A stretch of 64,000 bases of DNA from Lachnospiraceae bacterium 3-1. Its GTDB lineage: Bacteria > Bacillota > Clostridia > Lachnospirales > Lachnospiraceae. Numbering within the stretch: the stretch's first letter is position 1; every line of letters begins with the position of its first letter. The notes beneath the pieces are model-generated. The model ran no database searches. It was not told where the DNA came from and saw nothing but the letters and a program-made list of their open reading frames with translations. The stretch lies in contig KE159591.1 in the NCBI GenBank assembly GCA_000403255.2, positions 555,216 to 619,215 of the forward strand. Reading direction: 5' to 3'. A program made the translations under genes and the position numbers. Below, in pieces: positions 43,644-52,916 of this stretch.

Positions 43644-43991
43644 TCAGCCATCCATTGAAAAATACCTTAAATCCTGAAATTCGTCATCCATAAATTCAAA
43701 AGTAAATATATGTATACCATCAAATGACTGTTCTAAATAATTTACCTGCCCATTGTCATAATTAATAACAGGCTTTCCCAACTTCTCTTTCATTTTATCC
43801 GTTCCGAAATCTCCAAAAGCCGCTGTGATATAGGGCATCATAAATTCTATAATGGAATCTAATTGTGTATTATATTTTTCAGATATTGCTTTTACCTGTT
43901 CCATGTAATCTCCCCCAGGTTCTTCATCCCAAGCAAAAATCAGTCCATGGTACTCAAATACAAACTGCTCCAACTCTTCATCAAACCGCAT
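43644..43991 (-). CDS. Small acidic protein, immunity-array member
   Basis: 115 residues from ATG 43991 (GGAGG upstream): FDEELEQFVFEYHGLIFAWD, IIEFMMPYITAAFGDFG, then a strand-rich acidic end. No family named. Size, acidity and location inside an array of SUKH, Imm26 and DUF4303 genes suggest an immunity protein. Confidence 0.55.
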   Translation of the reverse strand: MRFDEELEQFVFEYHGLIFAWDEEPGGDYMEQVKAISEKYNTQLDSIIEFMMPYITAAFGDFGTDKMKEKLGKPVINYDNGQVNYLEQSFDGIHIFTFEFMDDEFQDLRYFSMDG

Positions 43992-44040
43992 TGTTGTTTC
44001 CTCCGTCAACCTTGAATTTTCCAGCCCGATAATCCGAAAG

Positions 44041-44556
44041 CTAACTATTGCATATCTGACATCCAAAACAGGTTAAAAAAGTATTGTGCTTTTCGCATCT
44101 TGGAAAACCGCAATAGACAGGATCATCCTCTTCTGACTCCGACAGCCAGTGATTCAGTGAATCTTCCCTAATATTATCCACTGTCATTCTTTTTATCAGA
44201 TTTTCAAATGTATCCAAGTAATAGGAAATTAGTTCCTCATTTGGACTGTAATCAAGCCTTTCCCAGCCGGTTTTATTTCTTGCCCCGTTTATTAACCGGA
44301 TCATAAATTTCTTATCTTCCTCAAAAGTTTCTTTCTCCCACGGCATTTCAACAATATCAAATCCAACACAGCCCCTGCCAGTTATTTGGTCTTTTTCACA
44401 TAAATAAACCATCAGGCGTTTTTCGCTTTCGGTCCGGGCAATTACAGAGCCGCTTAAAGCGAGAATATTGATAAATACGTCTGTTCCGCCATTTGACATT
44501 GCAAGCGAATCATCACCTGGCACAGCTTTGCCGTCAAATGATATAATATTTGACAT
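44041..44556 (-). CDS. Unknown protein of the immunity array, Cys-rich C-terminus
   Basis: 171 residues: MSNIISFDGKAVPGDDSLAM, then a mixed fold, ending FLTCFGCQICNS with an upstream FPRCEKH, a possible metal site. GGAGG upstream. No family recognised. Acidic and placed among immunity-type genes. Confidence 0.55.
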   Translation of the reverse strand: MSNIISFDGKAVPGDDSLAMSNGGTDVFINILALSGSVIARTESEKRLMVYLCEKDQITGRGCVGFDIVEMPWEKETFEEDKKFMIRLINGARNKTGWERLDYSPNEELISYYLDTFENLIKRMTVDNIREDSLNHWLSESEEDDPVYCGFPRCEKHNTFLTCFGCQICNS

Positions 44557-44586
44557 TCTGTCTCCTCCTGTCGGCCAGATCTGCTG

Positions 44587-45159
44587 TCACGGCAAGGTCT
44601 GGGGATTTTCTGGATTCTCACATGTTTCTAAATATTCAGACAACAGGGAAGATGGCGGATTTAACCGCAGCGCCCTGTTATATTCCGCGCCATCATCGTC
44701 AGGCGGATCCTGTTCTGCATTGATCACTACACATTCCCGTTCTTTTCCGGTTCCAAACAGGCCGGAAGCGTCAAGCCTCTTCATGGCTTCTTCCATACAA
44801 TCAATCCGGGCTTCCCATTCGCCCCCATAAAGCTCGTCATCTGATAATCCGCCTGCTCTTTTATCCAGCAATTCATCTACTTTTCCAAAAAATTCCTCAT
44901 ATCCATAAACAGCATAGGGAGAATCTGCGCTGTCCCATTTCCACCAGCTTTTTTCATCATCGGTTATTTGCTGCTCAATCATTGATTTTTCCAAAGCCTC
45001 ATAAGACCATGCCGAAATATATGGATGCAGCCCTTCATCAAACACAAATACATAGAAATAAAAATGTTCCTTCGTGTTTTCTTTCAAAGATGCGAATGCA
45101 GCTCCGGCAGCTTCTGCAAGAGCTTCAATCAATTCCTCGTTGCTTTTTTTAATATTCAT
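44587..45159 (-). CDS. DUF4303-family protein
   Basis: 190 residues. EHFYFYVFVFDEGLHPYISA and SWWKWDSADSPYAVYGYEEF are DUF4303 features, a family often placed next to SUKH genes in toxin-immunity loci. Acidic, no membrane segment. Confidence 0.7.
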   Translation of the reverse strand: MNIKKSNEELIEALAEAAGAAFASLKENTKEHFYFYVFVFDEGLHPYISAWSYEALEKSMIEQQITDDEKSWWKWDSADSPYAVYGYEEFFGKVDELLDKRAGGLSDDELYGGEWEARIDCMEEAMKRLDASGLFGTGKERECVVINAEQDPPDDDGAEYNRALRLNPPSSLLSEYLETCENPENPQTLP

Positions 45160-45249
45160 GCCTTTTCCAACCTTTCACTTTGTTCTGCAAAGTTCATTTT
45201 AGGATCTGTCCCCTTCAAATTCAACATTTGATTTTCTAAACACGCTCTA

Positions 45250-45678
45250 TCAAATTTTCAAAATGGTATGATACTTTTCATAGTATCCTTCAATCCTGCT
45301 TTTAGCAATTCCCGCCTTATATCCTTTTTCTATTTCTTCAGAATAAAAGCCTGTATCAAAAGGCAAAAAATTCCCTTTCTCAGCCTGAACAATCTCAAAG
45401 GTATCCTCATCTATATATTTGATATTCTGCATCCGCTCCATAACTTTTCGTATCCTGCTTGGAATCGGTTTAAGCAGCCCTTCACCTTTTAATTTTGGAA
45501 TCTGCAATTTTTCATAAAACTCCCGTATATCTTTTACTGTAAACTGCTCTATCCCATAATAATGAAAAATCAGAACCAGTTCCTCCATCTGCAGACTAAA
45601 AGGTTCACAATAAAATCCTACTTCAAACGACTTACAATAATAAACAACTTCTTTTATATTTAATTTTGTCCAGTTCAT
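45250..45678 (-). CDS. Unknown protein of the immunity array
   Basis: 142 residues: MNWTKLNIKEVVYYCKSFEV, FEIVQAEKGNFLPFDTGFYS, ending IAKSRIEGYYEKYHTILKI. Alpha/beta composition, no family recognised. AGGAG-like site upstream. Its placement suggests an immunity or accessory role. Confidence 0.5.
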   Translation of the reverse strand: MNWTKLNIKEVVYYCKSFEVGFYCEPFSLQMEELVLIFHYYGIEQFTVKDIREFYEKLQIPKLKGEGLLKPIPSRIRKVMERMQNIKYIDEDTFEIVQAEKGNFLPFDTGFYSEEIEKGYKAGIAKSRIEGYYEKYHTILKI

Positions 45679-45784
45679 GCTTCATCTCCGTTCCCATTTT
45701 CCTGTTCCGGAAATGTGGTTTCTTTCCCAAACGCCTGCGGCCATGTGCGTTCCAGACGTCCATATTCCCCTTTCTGTACGTCGG

Positions 45785-46591
45785 TTATTTCCCCTTAATC
45801 TCAATCCTATCCAAAATTCCCTGTACGCTTATATTCTGGTGCGTCAGATACATTCTCGCCACATCCTCCACAAATGCTCTGTCTGCGCCCGTCGCCCGCC
45901 TGGCGTCCTCTAACGAATAACCCTTATCCATATATTTCATAATTTTTTTCACAAGCCGGAAGACATCCTTAGAATGCCCGGATTCTTTTTTCGCCGTTCC
46001 CCACTCCCTGCTTAACTCCGCCGCTTTCGCATGGCCGTAGTACACCTTGATGGGATTTCGCGCCAGCAGCTTTTCCCAGCTCTCCCCAATCTGCGTCCCC
46101 CTGTGAAGTTCCAATTCATACAGAGGATTGAGGTCGCCTACAAAAAACGCCCCTTCATCCAGGCATAAAGAAATGCTGTCTTCGCTATGCCCCGGCGTAT
46201 GCACCACTTCCCCTGCAATCCCGCATTCCTCCACAAGCGCGCGGCTCTCCCCGCAGGAAATGACGCGGACGTCCTCATCCGCAATCGGCAGATAAAGGCG
46301 GTTCCCCTCCTTTGCAAATATCCCGTCCGCATCATGGATATGCGCTCGCTGCACATCAGCCACAACGATTTTCACACCGCAGCGGGCAATCTCCTGCGCG
46401 ATTCCCATGTGGTCCGGGTGGAAATGGGAAATAAATAAATACCGTATTTCCTGCACTGTCGCCCCTGCCCCGCCAAGCGCCCTGCAAAACTGCGGAAAAG
46501 AACCCGCCCATCCCGTATCGAAAAGGATGCTGCCCTTCGTTCCCCGGATAAGATATGTATTTATATTGGAATATTTTAATTCGATTACCAT
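45785..46591 (-). CDS. Metallo-beta-lactamase-fold hydrolase
   Basis: About 268 residues from ATG 46591 (GGTGGCAGG just upstream). Metal motifs ISHFHPDHMG, HTPGHSEDSI, FVGDLNP and YYGHAKA are complete. A C-terminal helical extension (about 200-265) with KGYSLEDARRATGADRAFVE looks like a helix-turn-helix. GC-richer than the immunity genes beside it. Function of this MBL subgroup unknown. Confidence 0.8.
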   Translation of the reverse strand: MVIELKYSNINTYLIRGTKGSILFDTGWAGSFPQFCRALGGAGATVQEIRYLFISHFHPDHMGIAQEIARCGVKIVVADVQRAHIHDADGIFAKEGNRLYLPIADEDVRVISCGESRALVEECGIAGEVVHTPGHSEDSISLCLDEGAFFVGDLNPLYELELHRGTQIGESWEKLLARNPIKVYYGHAKAAELSREWGTAKKESGHSKDVFRLVKKIMKYMDKGYSLEDARRATGADRAFVEDVARMYLTHQNISVQGILDRIEIKGK

Positions 46592-46840
46592 CCTGCCACC
46601 CCATTTTACAAAAAAGTTCATCTGCTTCGACATGATAACACCGCTGAGCCTACGCTATCGAAAAAAGTGTCATGCGAAAGCCTTCCTTGGAAAGCCGCAT
46701 CCCTGCACAGATGAACCATGACTATTTTAACATCTTTTGCTCCTATACGCCACCTTTATTTCCGCGAGCAATGAGGAAAATAGCCATTCTTGCATGAATA
46801 TTTGACGAATGCCGTGAGAGCCAAATGCCCCGTTAGCTTG

Positions 46841-47074
46841 CTATGGGGTATTTGGCCTTTTCCGGGATGCCTGTTTCCCCTGCGGAAATTCCAGTTTCAA
46901 CTGATACTGGAACCCCTGGACCTCCTTCCCGTCTTTCGTATAGGAATACTCCTTCACCCCTTCTGGGATAAGGTACGCGTCATAGCTTCCCTTCTTGCCG
47001 TTTAAGCCTTTTACAAGCGTCTTTTTCCCGTCCAGCGGGCTCTTGACCCCGTAAACGGGGTGAATATGTTACCT
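46841..47074 (-). pseudogene. C-terminal fragment of a conjugative-element gene
   Basis: Frame without a start: YGVKSPLDGKKTLVKGLNGK, KGSYDAYLIPEGVKEYSYTK, KEVQGFQYQLKLEFPQGK, ending RPNTP. Composition and place after DUF3847 point to a Tn1549-like gene; family not named. A hairpin (CCAAATGCCCC/GGGGTATTTGG, 46821-46855) covers the stop. Confidence 0.45.
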
Positions 47075-47099
47075 CGGCTTTTCAGTTCCGTTGCCCTCG

Positions 47100-47441
47100 T
47101 CATTCCGTATCGCCCTCGCTTTCATTTTCAGCATTGGGGAGAATGGATTGTGGGGAAGTGGTTTCACGGCTTTCCGCTTTGATTTTAGATATAATCTGCT
47201 GACACTCCTTTGTCTGCAAGGCAACCGATAAGATACGGTTTAACTCGTCCTCGTCATAACGGTAGCAGTCGGGAAAATACTTCATGATAATACCGCCCAT
47301 GATGTACTTATGGTGGTTCTCGGCTTTGCGTTTCTTCTCGTTCTGCTTTTTCTTTTCGTTGGCTACACGCTGTTTTGCCTGTTCCAGTTCCTGCAATGCT
47401 TTTTCTAAATTTCTGCTTGCGTCATTTTTGCTCTCAATCAT
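47100..47441 (-). CDS. DUF3847-family protein
   Basis: 113 residues: a charged coiled coil (KALQELEQAKQRVANEKKK, KRKAENHHKYIMGG), then IIMKYFPDCYRYDEDELNRI. DUF3847 genes lie beside relaxase genes in Tn1549-like elements. ATG 47441; ribosome site weak. Confidence 0.65.
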   Translation of the reverse strand: MIESKNDASRNLEKALQELEQAKQRVANEKKKQNEKKRKAENHHKYIMGGIIMKYFPDCYRYDEDELNRILSVALQTKECQQIISKIKAESRETTSPQSILPNAENESEGDTE

Positions 47442-47590
47442 TTTGATACCTCATTCTTTCTGTGGTTGTGTTAATAGTTTCTGAAAATAAAAAAGGTAGC
47501 TGATTGTCTGTTAAGATAATCGCTACCTAAAAGTAAACAATATTCAGTTTTTACATCATTTTTTTGTTCTGATTTTCCCCAACAAATTCT

Positions 47591-47683
47591 TTAGGTTAGA
47601 ATCGCTGATGGGGCAAACGAAAAAGCAGCCTTGATTTTGCGATAAACTGCCCTTTCGTTTGCGCCATTTGCGATTTAACCTAA
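47591..47683. repeat. Long inverted repeat
   Basis: Imperfect arms of about 31 bases (TTAGGTTA...ATCGC...GGCAAACGAAA and its complement) around a 30-base loop, between DUF3847 and the IS91-type remnant. MITE, oriT hairpin or element end. Confidence 0.55.
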
Positions 47684-47862
47684 TTGAACAAAGTGAGCGT
47701 CCCTTTAGCTGGTGCCTATGGACTTTCAATCTTTTTCCTTCTGGAAGATATCATATCATAATCCTGCAGAAATGGAACCCATTTTCTGTGGTATTTGAAA
47801 TTTCTGTATGGCAAACAAGCCTCCCAGAAGGAAGCCTTCGAAGCCATATGATGCCCGACGGA

Positions 47863-48707
47863 TCAGTTCCGCAGCGGAATGACTTTGTGGTGTGATACAA
47901 TACGTCCCCCGCAGCGCCTGCATTTACAGATATCCACGCCCCAGAGTTGCTTTATGATTTCAGGCCCGGTCTTGTCTTTCAGCTGTGAAAGGTAGGCCCT
48001 GCAGCCCAGCAGGTTCTGGCACAGGGTGATGAGCTTCTTCTATGTGTAATGGTTCCGGTATTTTTCGGATGTCCCGCCAAACACAAGGCGGCCGTCCTGC
48101 CAGAGCCTCTTCAATTCCGCCATGTACTTGCCGCGGAACTTCCGGGACACGACATGGATGGGGAGGAAAAACCGTCCCTTTTCCCTTTCCAGTGGTTCTG
48201 CGCATTAAGCCCTCCGCCCAGCACGATGGCATGGATATGGGGGTGGAAGTTCATTTCAGACCCCCAGGTATGGAAGATGCAGAGGTAACCAATCTTTGCA
48301 CCCAGGTATTTTGGGTCTGCACAAAACTCGTCAAGGGTGCCGGAAGCAGCATGATAGAGCGCATCATACAAGAGCTTCTGGTTGCTGTAGATTATGGGGT
48401 TTAGTTCAGCCGGGACAGTAAATACGACATAGAAGTAAGGGGCTTCCAGGACATCTTCCCGACGAAGAACCATCCATTTCTCCTTTGGGAGCGCCTGGCA
48501 CATGGGGCAGCACCGGTTGCGGCAGGAATTATAGTGGATCTGGATACAGCCGCAGTCCTCGCAGACATCGACATTTGCCCCATAAGCCCCGGTTTTACAG
48601 TTCATGATGCATGTGGCGGCTTTTGTCTGTTCCGGGGAGGGCGTATGCCTTTCCAGATATCCCGAATAAAAACGGTTGAAAATATCCTGCACAGTCGGCT
48701 TATCCAT
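47863..48707 (-). pseudogene. IS91-family transposase, disrupted
   Basis: N-terminal zinc finger (CEDCGCIQIHYNSCRNRCCPMCQ, abbreviated) and Y2/HUH motif (NFHPHIHAIVLGG) are in one frame from ATG 48707 (GGGAGGG upstream). The frame shifts near 48183 (HWKGK then RFFLPIHVVSRKFRG). The rest continues to 47863 with an in-frame TAG near 48043 and ends IVSHHKVIPLRN. Full length would be near 280 residues, short for IS91 but like Firmicute relatives. Partner of the recombinase upstream. Confidence 0.75.
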
Positions 48708-49170
48708 TGGCTCCCTCCCTGTCAAAAGGGCTGTGGATGCCCATAATGGATTTATTGCTTACATGCAGGTAGACTTCGGTAGATTTCGGATCCCTGTGTC
48801 CGAGCAGGGTCTGGAGCGTACGGGCGTCAACCCCTGCCTCCATAAGATGGGTCGCAAAGCTGTGGCGGAGGCTGTGGGGAGTGGCGCCTGCCGGAAGCCC
48901 CGCTTTCCTGACACAGCGGCGCATGACCTGTATTTCAGATCATCGGTCGAATCAAGGAGCCCGTCAATATCCTGCCTGGACAGGACGGTGGGGAGCTTAT
49001 GGTCGATGCGCATGCGGGGCACCCTGACATCATCCCAGAGGATATGCAGGAGCTTTGCCCACATAGTTCAGAAAATAGGATACATAGTTTTTATAACAGA
49101 GAACGGAACGGTTTTTAAGGTTCCTGATTTTTGCTTCTTCTTCGAGAAGCAGCATATATTTTTCGTACAT
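48700..49170 (-). pseudogene. Tyrosine recombinase of the IS91-type element, disrupted
   Basis: From ATG 49170 (GGAGG upstream): YEKYMLLLEEEAKIRNLKN, then out of frame LHILWDDVRVPRMRIDHKL and LPTVLSRQDIDGLLD, then an internal gap and ATPHSLRHSFATHLMEAG, LLGHRDPKSTEVYLHV. The part with the first catalytic Arg is missing and the frame changes at least once. Overlaps the transposase start as in related elements. Confidence 0.75.
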
Positions 49171-49506
49171 ATCGGTTCCTCCATAAAATCAGACAGTCAG
49201 CAGTTACGGAATATCTTTTTATGGAGGGGCATTTGCAAAATAAAAGTGCTTGCCAATACAGCAGGAGGGTGTTATTCTTATCATAAGCAGTGGTCAGAGA
49301 TAAGCCCGTATTCGAAGTATGTTTTTGGTCGCACTTAAACAATACTATCTTGGGACGTTCCTGTCCACTGTTTTTAGGAAAAGAAAAGCTGCGCCATAGC
49401 CTTGGCAGGCCATCGCGCAGCGATTTTGTTCAATTCCAGCTTGTCAGCAACCCCAAAAAAGGCAGCCGCCCCGTCAAAGCGTCTGCCTTTTCCTGTCCCA
49501 GTCCTT
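49171..49506. other. Intergenic region
   Basis: About 335 bases with stops in all frames. A likely junction between the IS91-type remnant and the DUF6809 segment of a conjugative element; no repeat or promoter recognised. Confidence 0.35.
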
Positions 49507-49790
49507 CTACTCGTCCCTGAAAACCTCTGCCATCATCTTTGCCCCAGCTTAAAACCGTCAATGAACATTTCCGAGAACTCAAACGGGATTACGACAAGCT
49601 GTTCGTCCATGATTTTAATGAACCGCTCATCAAGGGGCGGCTCCAGCTTAGCCAGTAACTCAATAAAGTCCTCGTAATGGTGGTAATGCCCCTGATGGAT
49701 TTTCCGGTATTCCTCACCTCTGGGGGCATACTGTTCTGCCGGGAAGATTTCACCATTATAAAGCTGTTCCAGTACATTCTTCACTTCCAT
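49507..49790 (-). pseudogene. DUF6809-like gene with a late frameshift
   Basis: From ATG 49790 (GAGGAGG upstream) MEVKNVLEQLYNGEIFPAEQ to IDGFKLGQR-stop. One base after a G4 run (49549-49552) the other frame gives GAKMMAEVFRDE and a stop at 49507, the normal end of DUF6809 (GFRLGAKMM). A one-base loss truncates the last dozen residues. Confidence 0.6.
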
Positions 49791-50091
49791 AACCTCCTCG
49801 TTGTTTTCCGTCCATATATTGCTGCAATTCATACAGGCAGGGGACGTACAGCCTGCCGTTTTCCACGCATCGGAAAATATCGCATTTCTTGTCCGTGGAC
49901 GCAGCGTAAAAATCATCGTAAGAGTAGGGGAATTTCTGGCTTCCCCTGCCGTAATAGTCAGCGGCAAAAAAGCCGAGTTCCCTGTCTGTTTTTAATCTGT
50001 GGGTAATCTTGAAAAAATCATCTTCCCGCTTTGTGAACTGCCGCTCTGGGATAAAATGATACCCTCCGTATTCAAAAGACTTATCCTGCAT
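49756..50091 (-). CDS. Conserved conjugative-element protein
   Basis: 111 residues: FEYGGYHFIPERQFTKREDD, YDDFYAASTDKKCDIFRCVE, GRLYVPCLYELQQYM. The pattern recurs in Tn1549-like elements next to DUF6809; no name known to me. Its 3' end overlaps the DUF6809 gene by 35 bases. Confidence 0.6.
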   Translation of the reverse strand: MQDKSFEYGGYHFIPERQFTKREDDFFKITHRLKTDRELGFFAADYYGRGSQKFPYSYDDFYAASTDKKCDIFRCVENGRLYVPCLYELQQYMDGKQRGGYGSEECTGTAL

Positions 50092-50099
50092 CTTTCACC

Positions 50100-50405
50100 T
50101 CACGATTCTTTCGCATATTTACGGTATGCCTTTTCCCCTGCGGCTCTGATTTTCTGCATCCGCACACTGCCTAAAAGCTCTGGGTATTTCTCCTGCAATT
50201 TGCGGCGTATCCTGCCCACGCTCTCAAAGCTCGGCAAGCTAAGCTCCTTATGCCATGTCATTATCTGTGCAAGCGGCATATTCCCCGCATCTTTCAAATA
50301 AAGGTTGCAGAGGGCAAGGTACAGCACCATGTCGTCATTTCTGGCGTCTTCATTCTTTTACAGGACAGCCTTAACTTTTCCCTCAATGGTTTTCAGATTG
50401 TCCAT
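50100..50405 (-). pseudogene. Conjugative-element gene with premature TAA
   Basis: ATG 50405 has an ideal GGAGG five bases upstream: MDNLKTIEGKVKAVL, then TAA at 50360-50358, then in the same frame KNEDARNDDMVLYLALCNLY and on to 50100 (ending KAYRKYAKES). A single GAA/CAA to TAA change explains it. About 101 residues if intact; family not named. Confidence 0.6.
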
Positions 50406-50434
50406 AATTACCTCCATACATGGAAAGAGGGCGG

Positions 50435-50560
50435 TCACCTAAAACCGCCCCAATCCACATCAATCTGCCTTAATTTATTTTTCCTGCGGATATGCAGCCA
50501 CGCAGCCGCACCGCCAATAAACGCCACAAGCACAATAACGATAATGGTTTTTTCTCTCAT
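50435..50560 (-). CDS. 41-residue single-helix membrane protein
   Basis: ATG 50560, AGGAGG ten bases upstream inside the last codons of the SpaA gene, so it is translationally coupled. MREKTIIVIVLVAFIGGAAA is one membrane helix, then a basic tail (HIRRKNKLRQ). Common in Tn1549-like elements after the SpaA-type gene; no function known. Confidence 0.6.
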   Translation of the reverse strand: MREKTIIVIVLVAFIGGAAAWLHIRRKNKLRQIDVDWGGFR

Positions 50561-50565
50561 TCTGC

Positions 50566-51288
50566 TTAGTCCTCCTTTTTCTTTCTTCCGCATTTGTAAC
50601 CTGCAAATCCGAAGATTCCTGCACCAAGCGTAAATGCCGCCGCAAGGCTCACCCACAAGCCTAAACTGAAATCATCTCCTGTTTTCGGTGTGTCACGCAG
50701 CTCGTTGTGCATGGTGACTGTCACTGTTTCGTCTGTCTTGATTGTCACTTTCTGGTCGGCAGGCAGGATATAGCCAGAAGATGCCTTGTCGCTGACCTCG
50801 GACACGGTGTACTCGCCGATTCGCAAGCCGTCAATGACGATTTCTCCGTTCTTGTCGGTAGTAAAGGTCTGGTCGTAATCTTTACCAATGACACGGAAAG
50901 AGAAGCCCTCCACTTTTCCGTCAGAAGATGTCTTGACGATTTTTAATGAGCCTTTCTGTGCTTCATTTAAAAATCCTTTTCCTGCTTCATTCTCCACGTT
51001 GTAGGTCTTTCCGTTTTCCTCAATGGATACGGGATAAACATTCTCATCAAGCACAAAGCCTGTCGGGGCGGTTTTCTCACGGACAAGGTACTTGCCGTAT
51101 CTGAGGTCGTCCATCTGGTACACGCCTTTTTCCACCTCGCCCATCTCGCCGAGCAGCTCGTCTTTCTTATCCAGTTTGCCGTCACCGTTCATATCCAAGT
51201 AAACCTCGAATACCGCACCCGTGAGCTTGTTGTCTGGATAATCTTTATCTACTTTCGTCAGAGCGATATTGCCTGTGATAAAGTGGTG
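50566..51288 (-). pseudogene. SpaA/Cna-B surface protein, 5'-truncated
   Basis: The frame is open to about 51288 (ITGNIALTKVDKDYPDNKLT) with no start, so the N-terminal part, including any signal peptide, is gone. Two Cna-B/SpaA isopeptide domains remain (GAVFEVYLDMNGDGKLD; KIVKTSSDGKVEGFSFRV), then a sorting signal DTPKTGDD, a membrane helix and KKKED. The break coincides with the stop codon of the VOC gene, marking a recombination junction. Confidence 0.75.
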
Positions 51289-51717
51289 TTAGTATATCTC
51301 TGTCTGATCTGTCATAATGACCCATCGAAAGCCGAATTTATCTATAAAACTGACACTGCAGGAACTGTATGTAGTGCTGTGTACCGGATAAATGATCTTG
51401 CTTCCGTCCTGCATAATCTCAAAGACCCGCATAACATCCTCTTTTGTTTCCAGTGTGATAGTCAGTGAAAGGGCAGTGCTTGGTTTAAAAGGGATATCCA
51501 GATTATCCGCCATCATGATCCGTTGATTTCCGATAAGGAGTTCCGCATGATAGATATATTCTTTCTGTTCTTCTGACAGTTCTTTATGAAAATCGTCCCA
51601 TTTTGCATCGCTGTACCGAAGCAGGCAGTTGATTTCTGCGTCGAATGCTTTTTGGTAAAGATATATTGCTTCTTCACATTTCCCATCAAAATTGAAATTC
51701 GGTGCAATAATTGCCAT
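51289..51717 (-). CDS. VOC/PhnB-like glyoxalase-fold protein
   Basis: 142 residues: PNFNFDGKCEEAIYLYQKAF, YIYHAELLIGNQRIMMADN, SLTITLETKEDVMRVFE, FIDKFGFRWVIMT, the PhnB-like (PF06983) pattern. Probably metal-binding, role unknown. It sits exactly at the broken edge of the SpaA gene. Confidence 0.8.
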   Translation of the reverse strand: MAIIAPNFNFDGKCEEAIYLYQKAFDAEINCLLRYSDAKWDDFHKELSEEQKEYIYHAELLIGNQRIMMADNLDIPFKPSTALSLTITLETKEDVMRVFEIMQDGSKIIYPVHSTTYSSCSVSFIDKFGFRWVIMTDQTEIY

Positions 51718-51797
51718 ATTCGTATTCCTCCAATATGACTTTGCTGACAGATTCTATTTACAGTTATTTTATCAAAGAGAAATTAAAAATGCCATGT

Positions 51798-51834
51798 AAA
51801 AACCGCCCCTCATTCTGCAAAAACGGGGCGGCTT
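51798..51834 (-). terminator. Terminator of the hydrolase gene
   Basis: Reverse strand: CCGCCCC arm pairs with GGGGCGG, followed by TTTTT. Confidence 0.8.
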
Positions 51835-51847
51835 GTTATGCTTTGCT

Positions 51848-52834
51848 CTATGATAAGATTTTTTGCCAATAGGATTCTAATATTTTATTATCGGAATTGA
51901 AGATTTCGTGTTTACTCCCTTTTACCCGGATAAGCTTTGCGTCTATATTTTTCCTCCTGCATAATTTCTTCACAAATCGTTCCTGTTCCCTTTTGGAAAC
52001 ATACGTTTCGTATTCTGCCTGGAAGATCCGGGTAGGACAGGAAATCTGGCGCCACGCTTTCTTTTGGAGAGCATGGTTTAACCGATACGTCTGCCAAAAC
52101 CATCCATAGGAGGCGGCGTTCATCTGGAATAAGGGCTCTTTGCAGCGTTTATCCTGATAATATAGGAATCGACATTCGGAAGCAGAAGCACTGTCGGCAT
52201 ATTGTTCCATTCCGTCATAGGGATGGTTTCCCGGCAGATAGTGTTCTTCCCCGCCTGCTATGCAGAAAGTCTTTGCAACGAGATATGCCAGCGGCCAGGG
52301 AAGGGGGGCGCTGTTTGGGCGTATCATTGGGGAGGAGAGGATCAGCCTCGAATAGATCTGGGGCTCTTGTGCCGCTGCACAGGCCGCAATCCCGCCGCCC
52401 ATAGAATGGCCATACAGGCATATGGGAAGCTCCGGGAATTCCTGTGCCGCAAGGCGGCTTACAAACAGCAAGTCATCTACATATCTTTGATAATCATCAA
52501 TATGTACCAGAGAGAGATCCCCGGTATCACTGCATAGCCTGTAGCTGCGGCCGTGTCCGCAGTGTTCCGGCATGAAGACATGGTATCCCCCGCGAAGAAA
52601 ATAATAGATATTTTCCAGATGCTTGTCGGCTGTTTCCGTATAACCGTGGGACAGGATGACAATGCCCTGAGGCTGGTCTGCAAGGCAGCGCAGATAGAAG
52701 ATCTTTTTTCCTTGTTCCCGCTCACAGTATTTTTCCGTTTTCCTCTCTGCAAGATAAGGCAGAACGGCCGACTCCATTATTTCCGCATATCCTTCTGCCG
52801 GTATGATCAGATTGTGAATGGTTCTTCTGTCCAT
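51848..52834 (-). CDS. Lysophospholipase-like alpha/beta hydrolase
   Basis: 328 residues. SHGYTETADKHLENIYYFL (oxyanion loop), YGHSMGGGIAACAA (nucleophile Ser), AEYETYVSKREQERF and the final His in VKGSKHEIFN. Hydrolase_4 / monoglyceride lipase family. No signal peptide. GGAGA upstream. It follows an MFS-type transporter gene and a TetR gene on the same strand and may act on what the transporter brings in. Confidence 0.85.
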   Translation of the reverse strand: MDRRTIHNLIIPAEGYAEIMESAVLPYLAERKTEKYCEREQGKKIFYLRCLADQPQGIVILSHGYTETADKHLENIYYFLRGGYHVFMPEHCGHGRSYRLCSDTGDLSLVHIDDYQRYVDDLLFVSRLAAQEFPELPICLYGHSMGGGIAACAAAQEPQIYSRLILSSPMIRPNSAPLPWPLAYLVAKTFCIAGGEEHYLPGNHPYDGMEQYADSASASECRFLYYQDKRCKEPLFQMNAASYGWFWQTYRLNHALQKKAWRQISCPTRIFQAEYETYVSKREQERFVKKLCRRKNIDAKLIRVKGSKHEIFNSDNKILESYWQKILS

Positions 52835-52916
52835 GTAAGGGTTCTCCTTTCATTTCCTTGACGGGACATGGCGGTCCATACAGGTTACAACAGTCATGAT
52901 CATGTATGGCAAGCTT

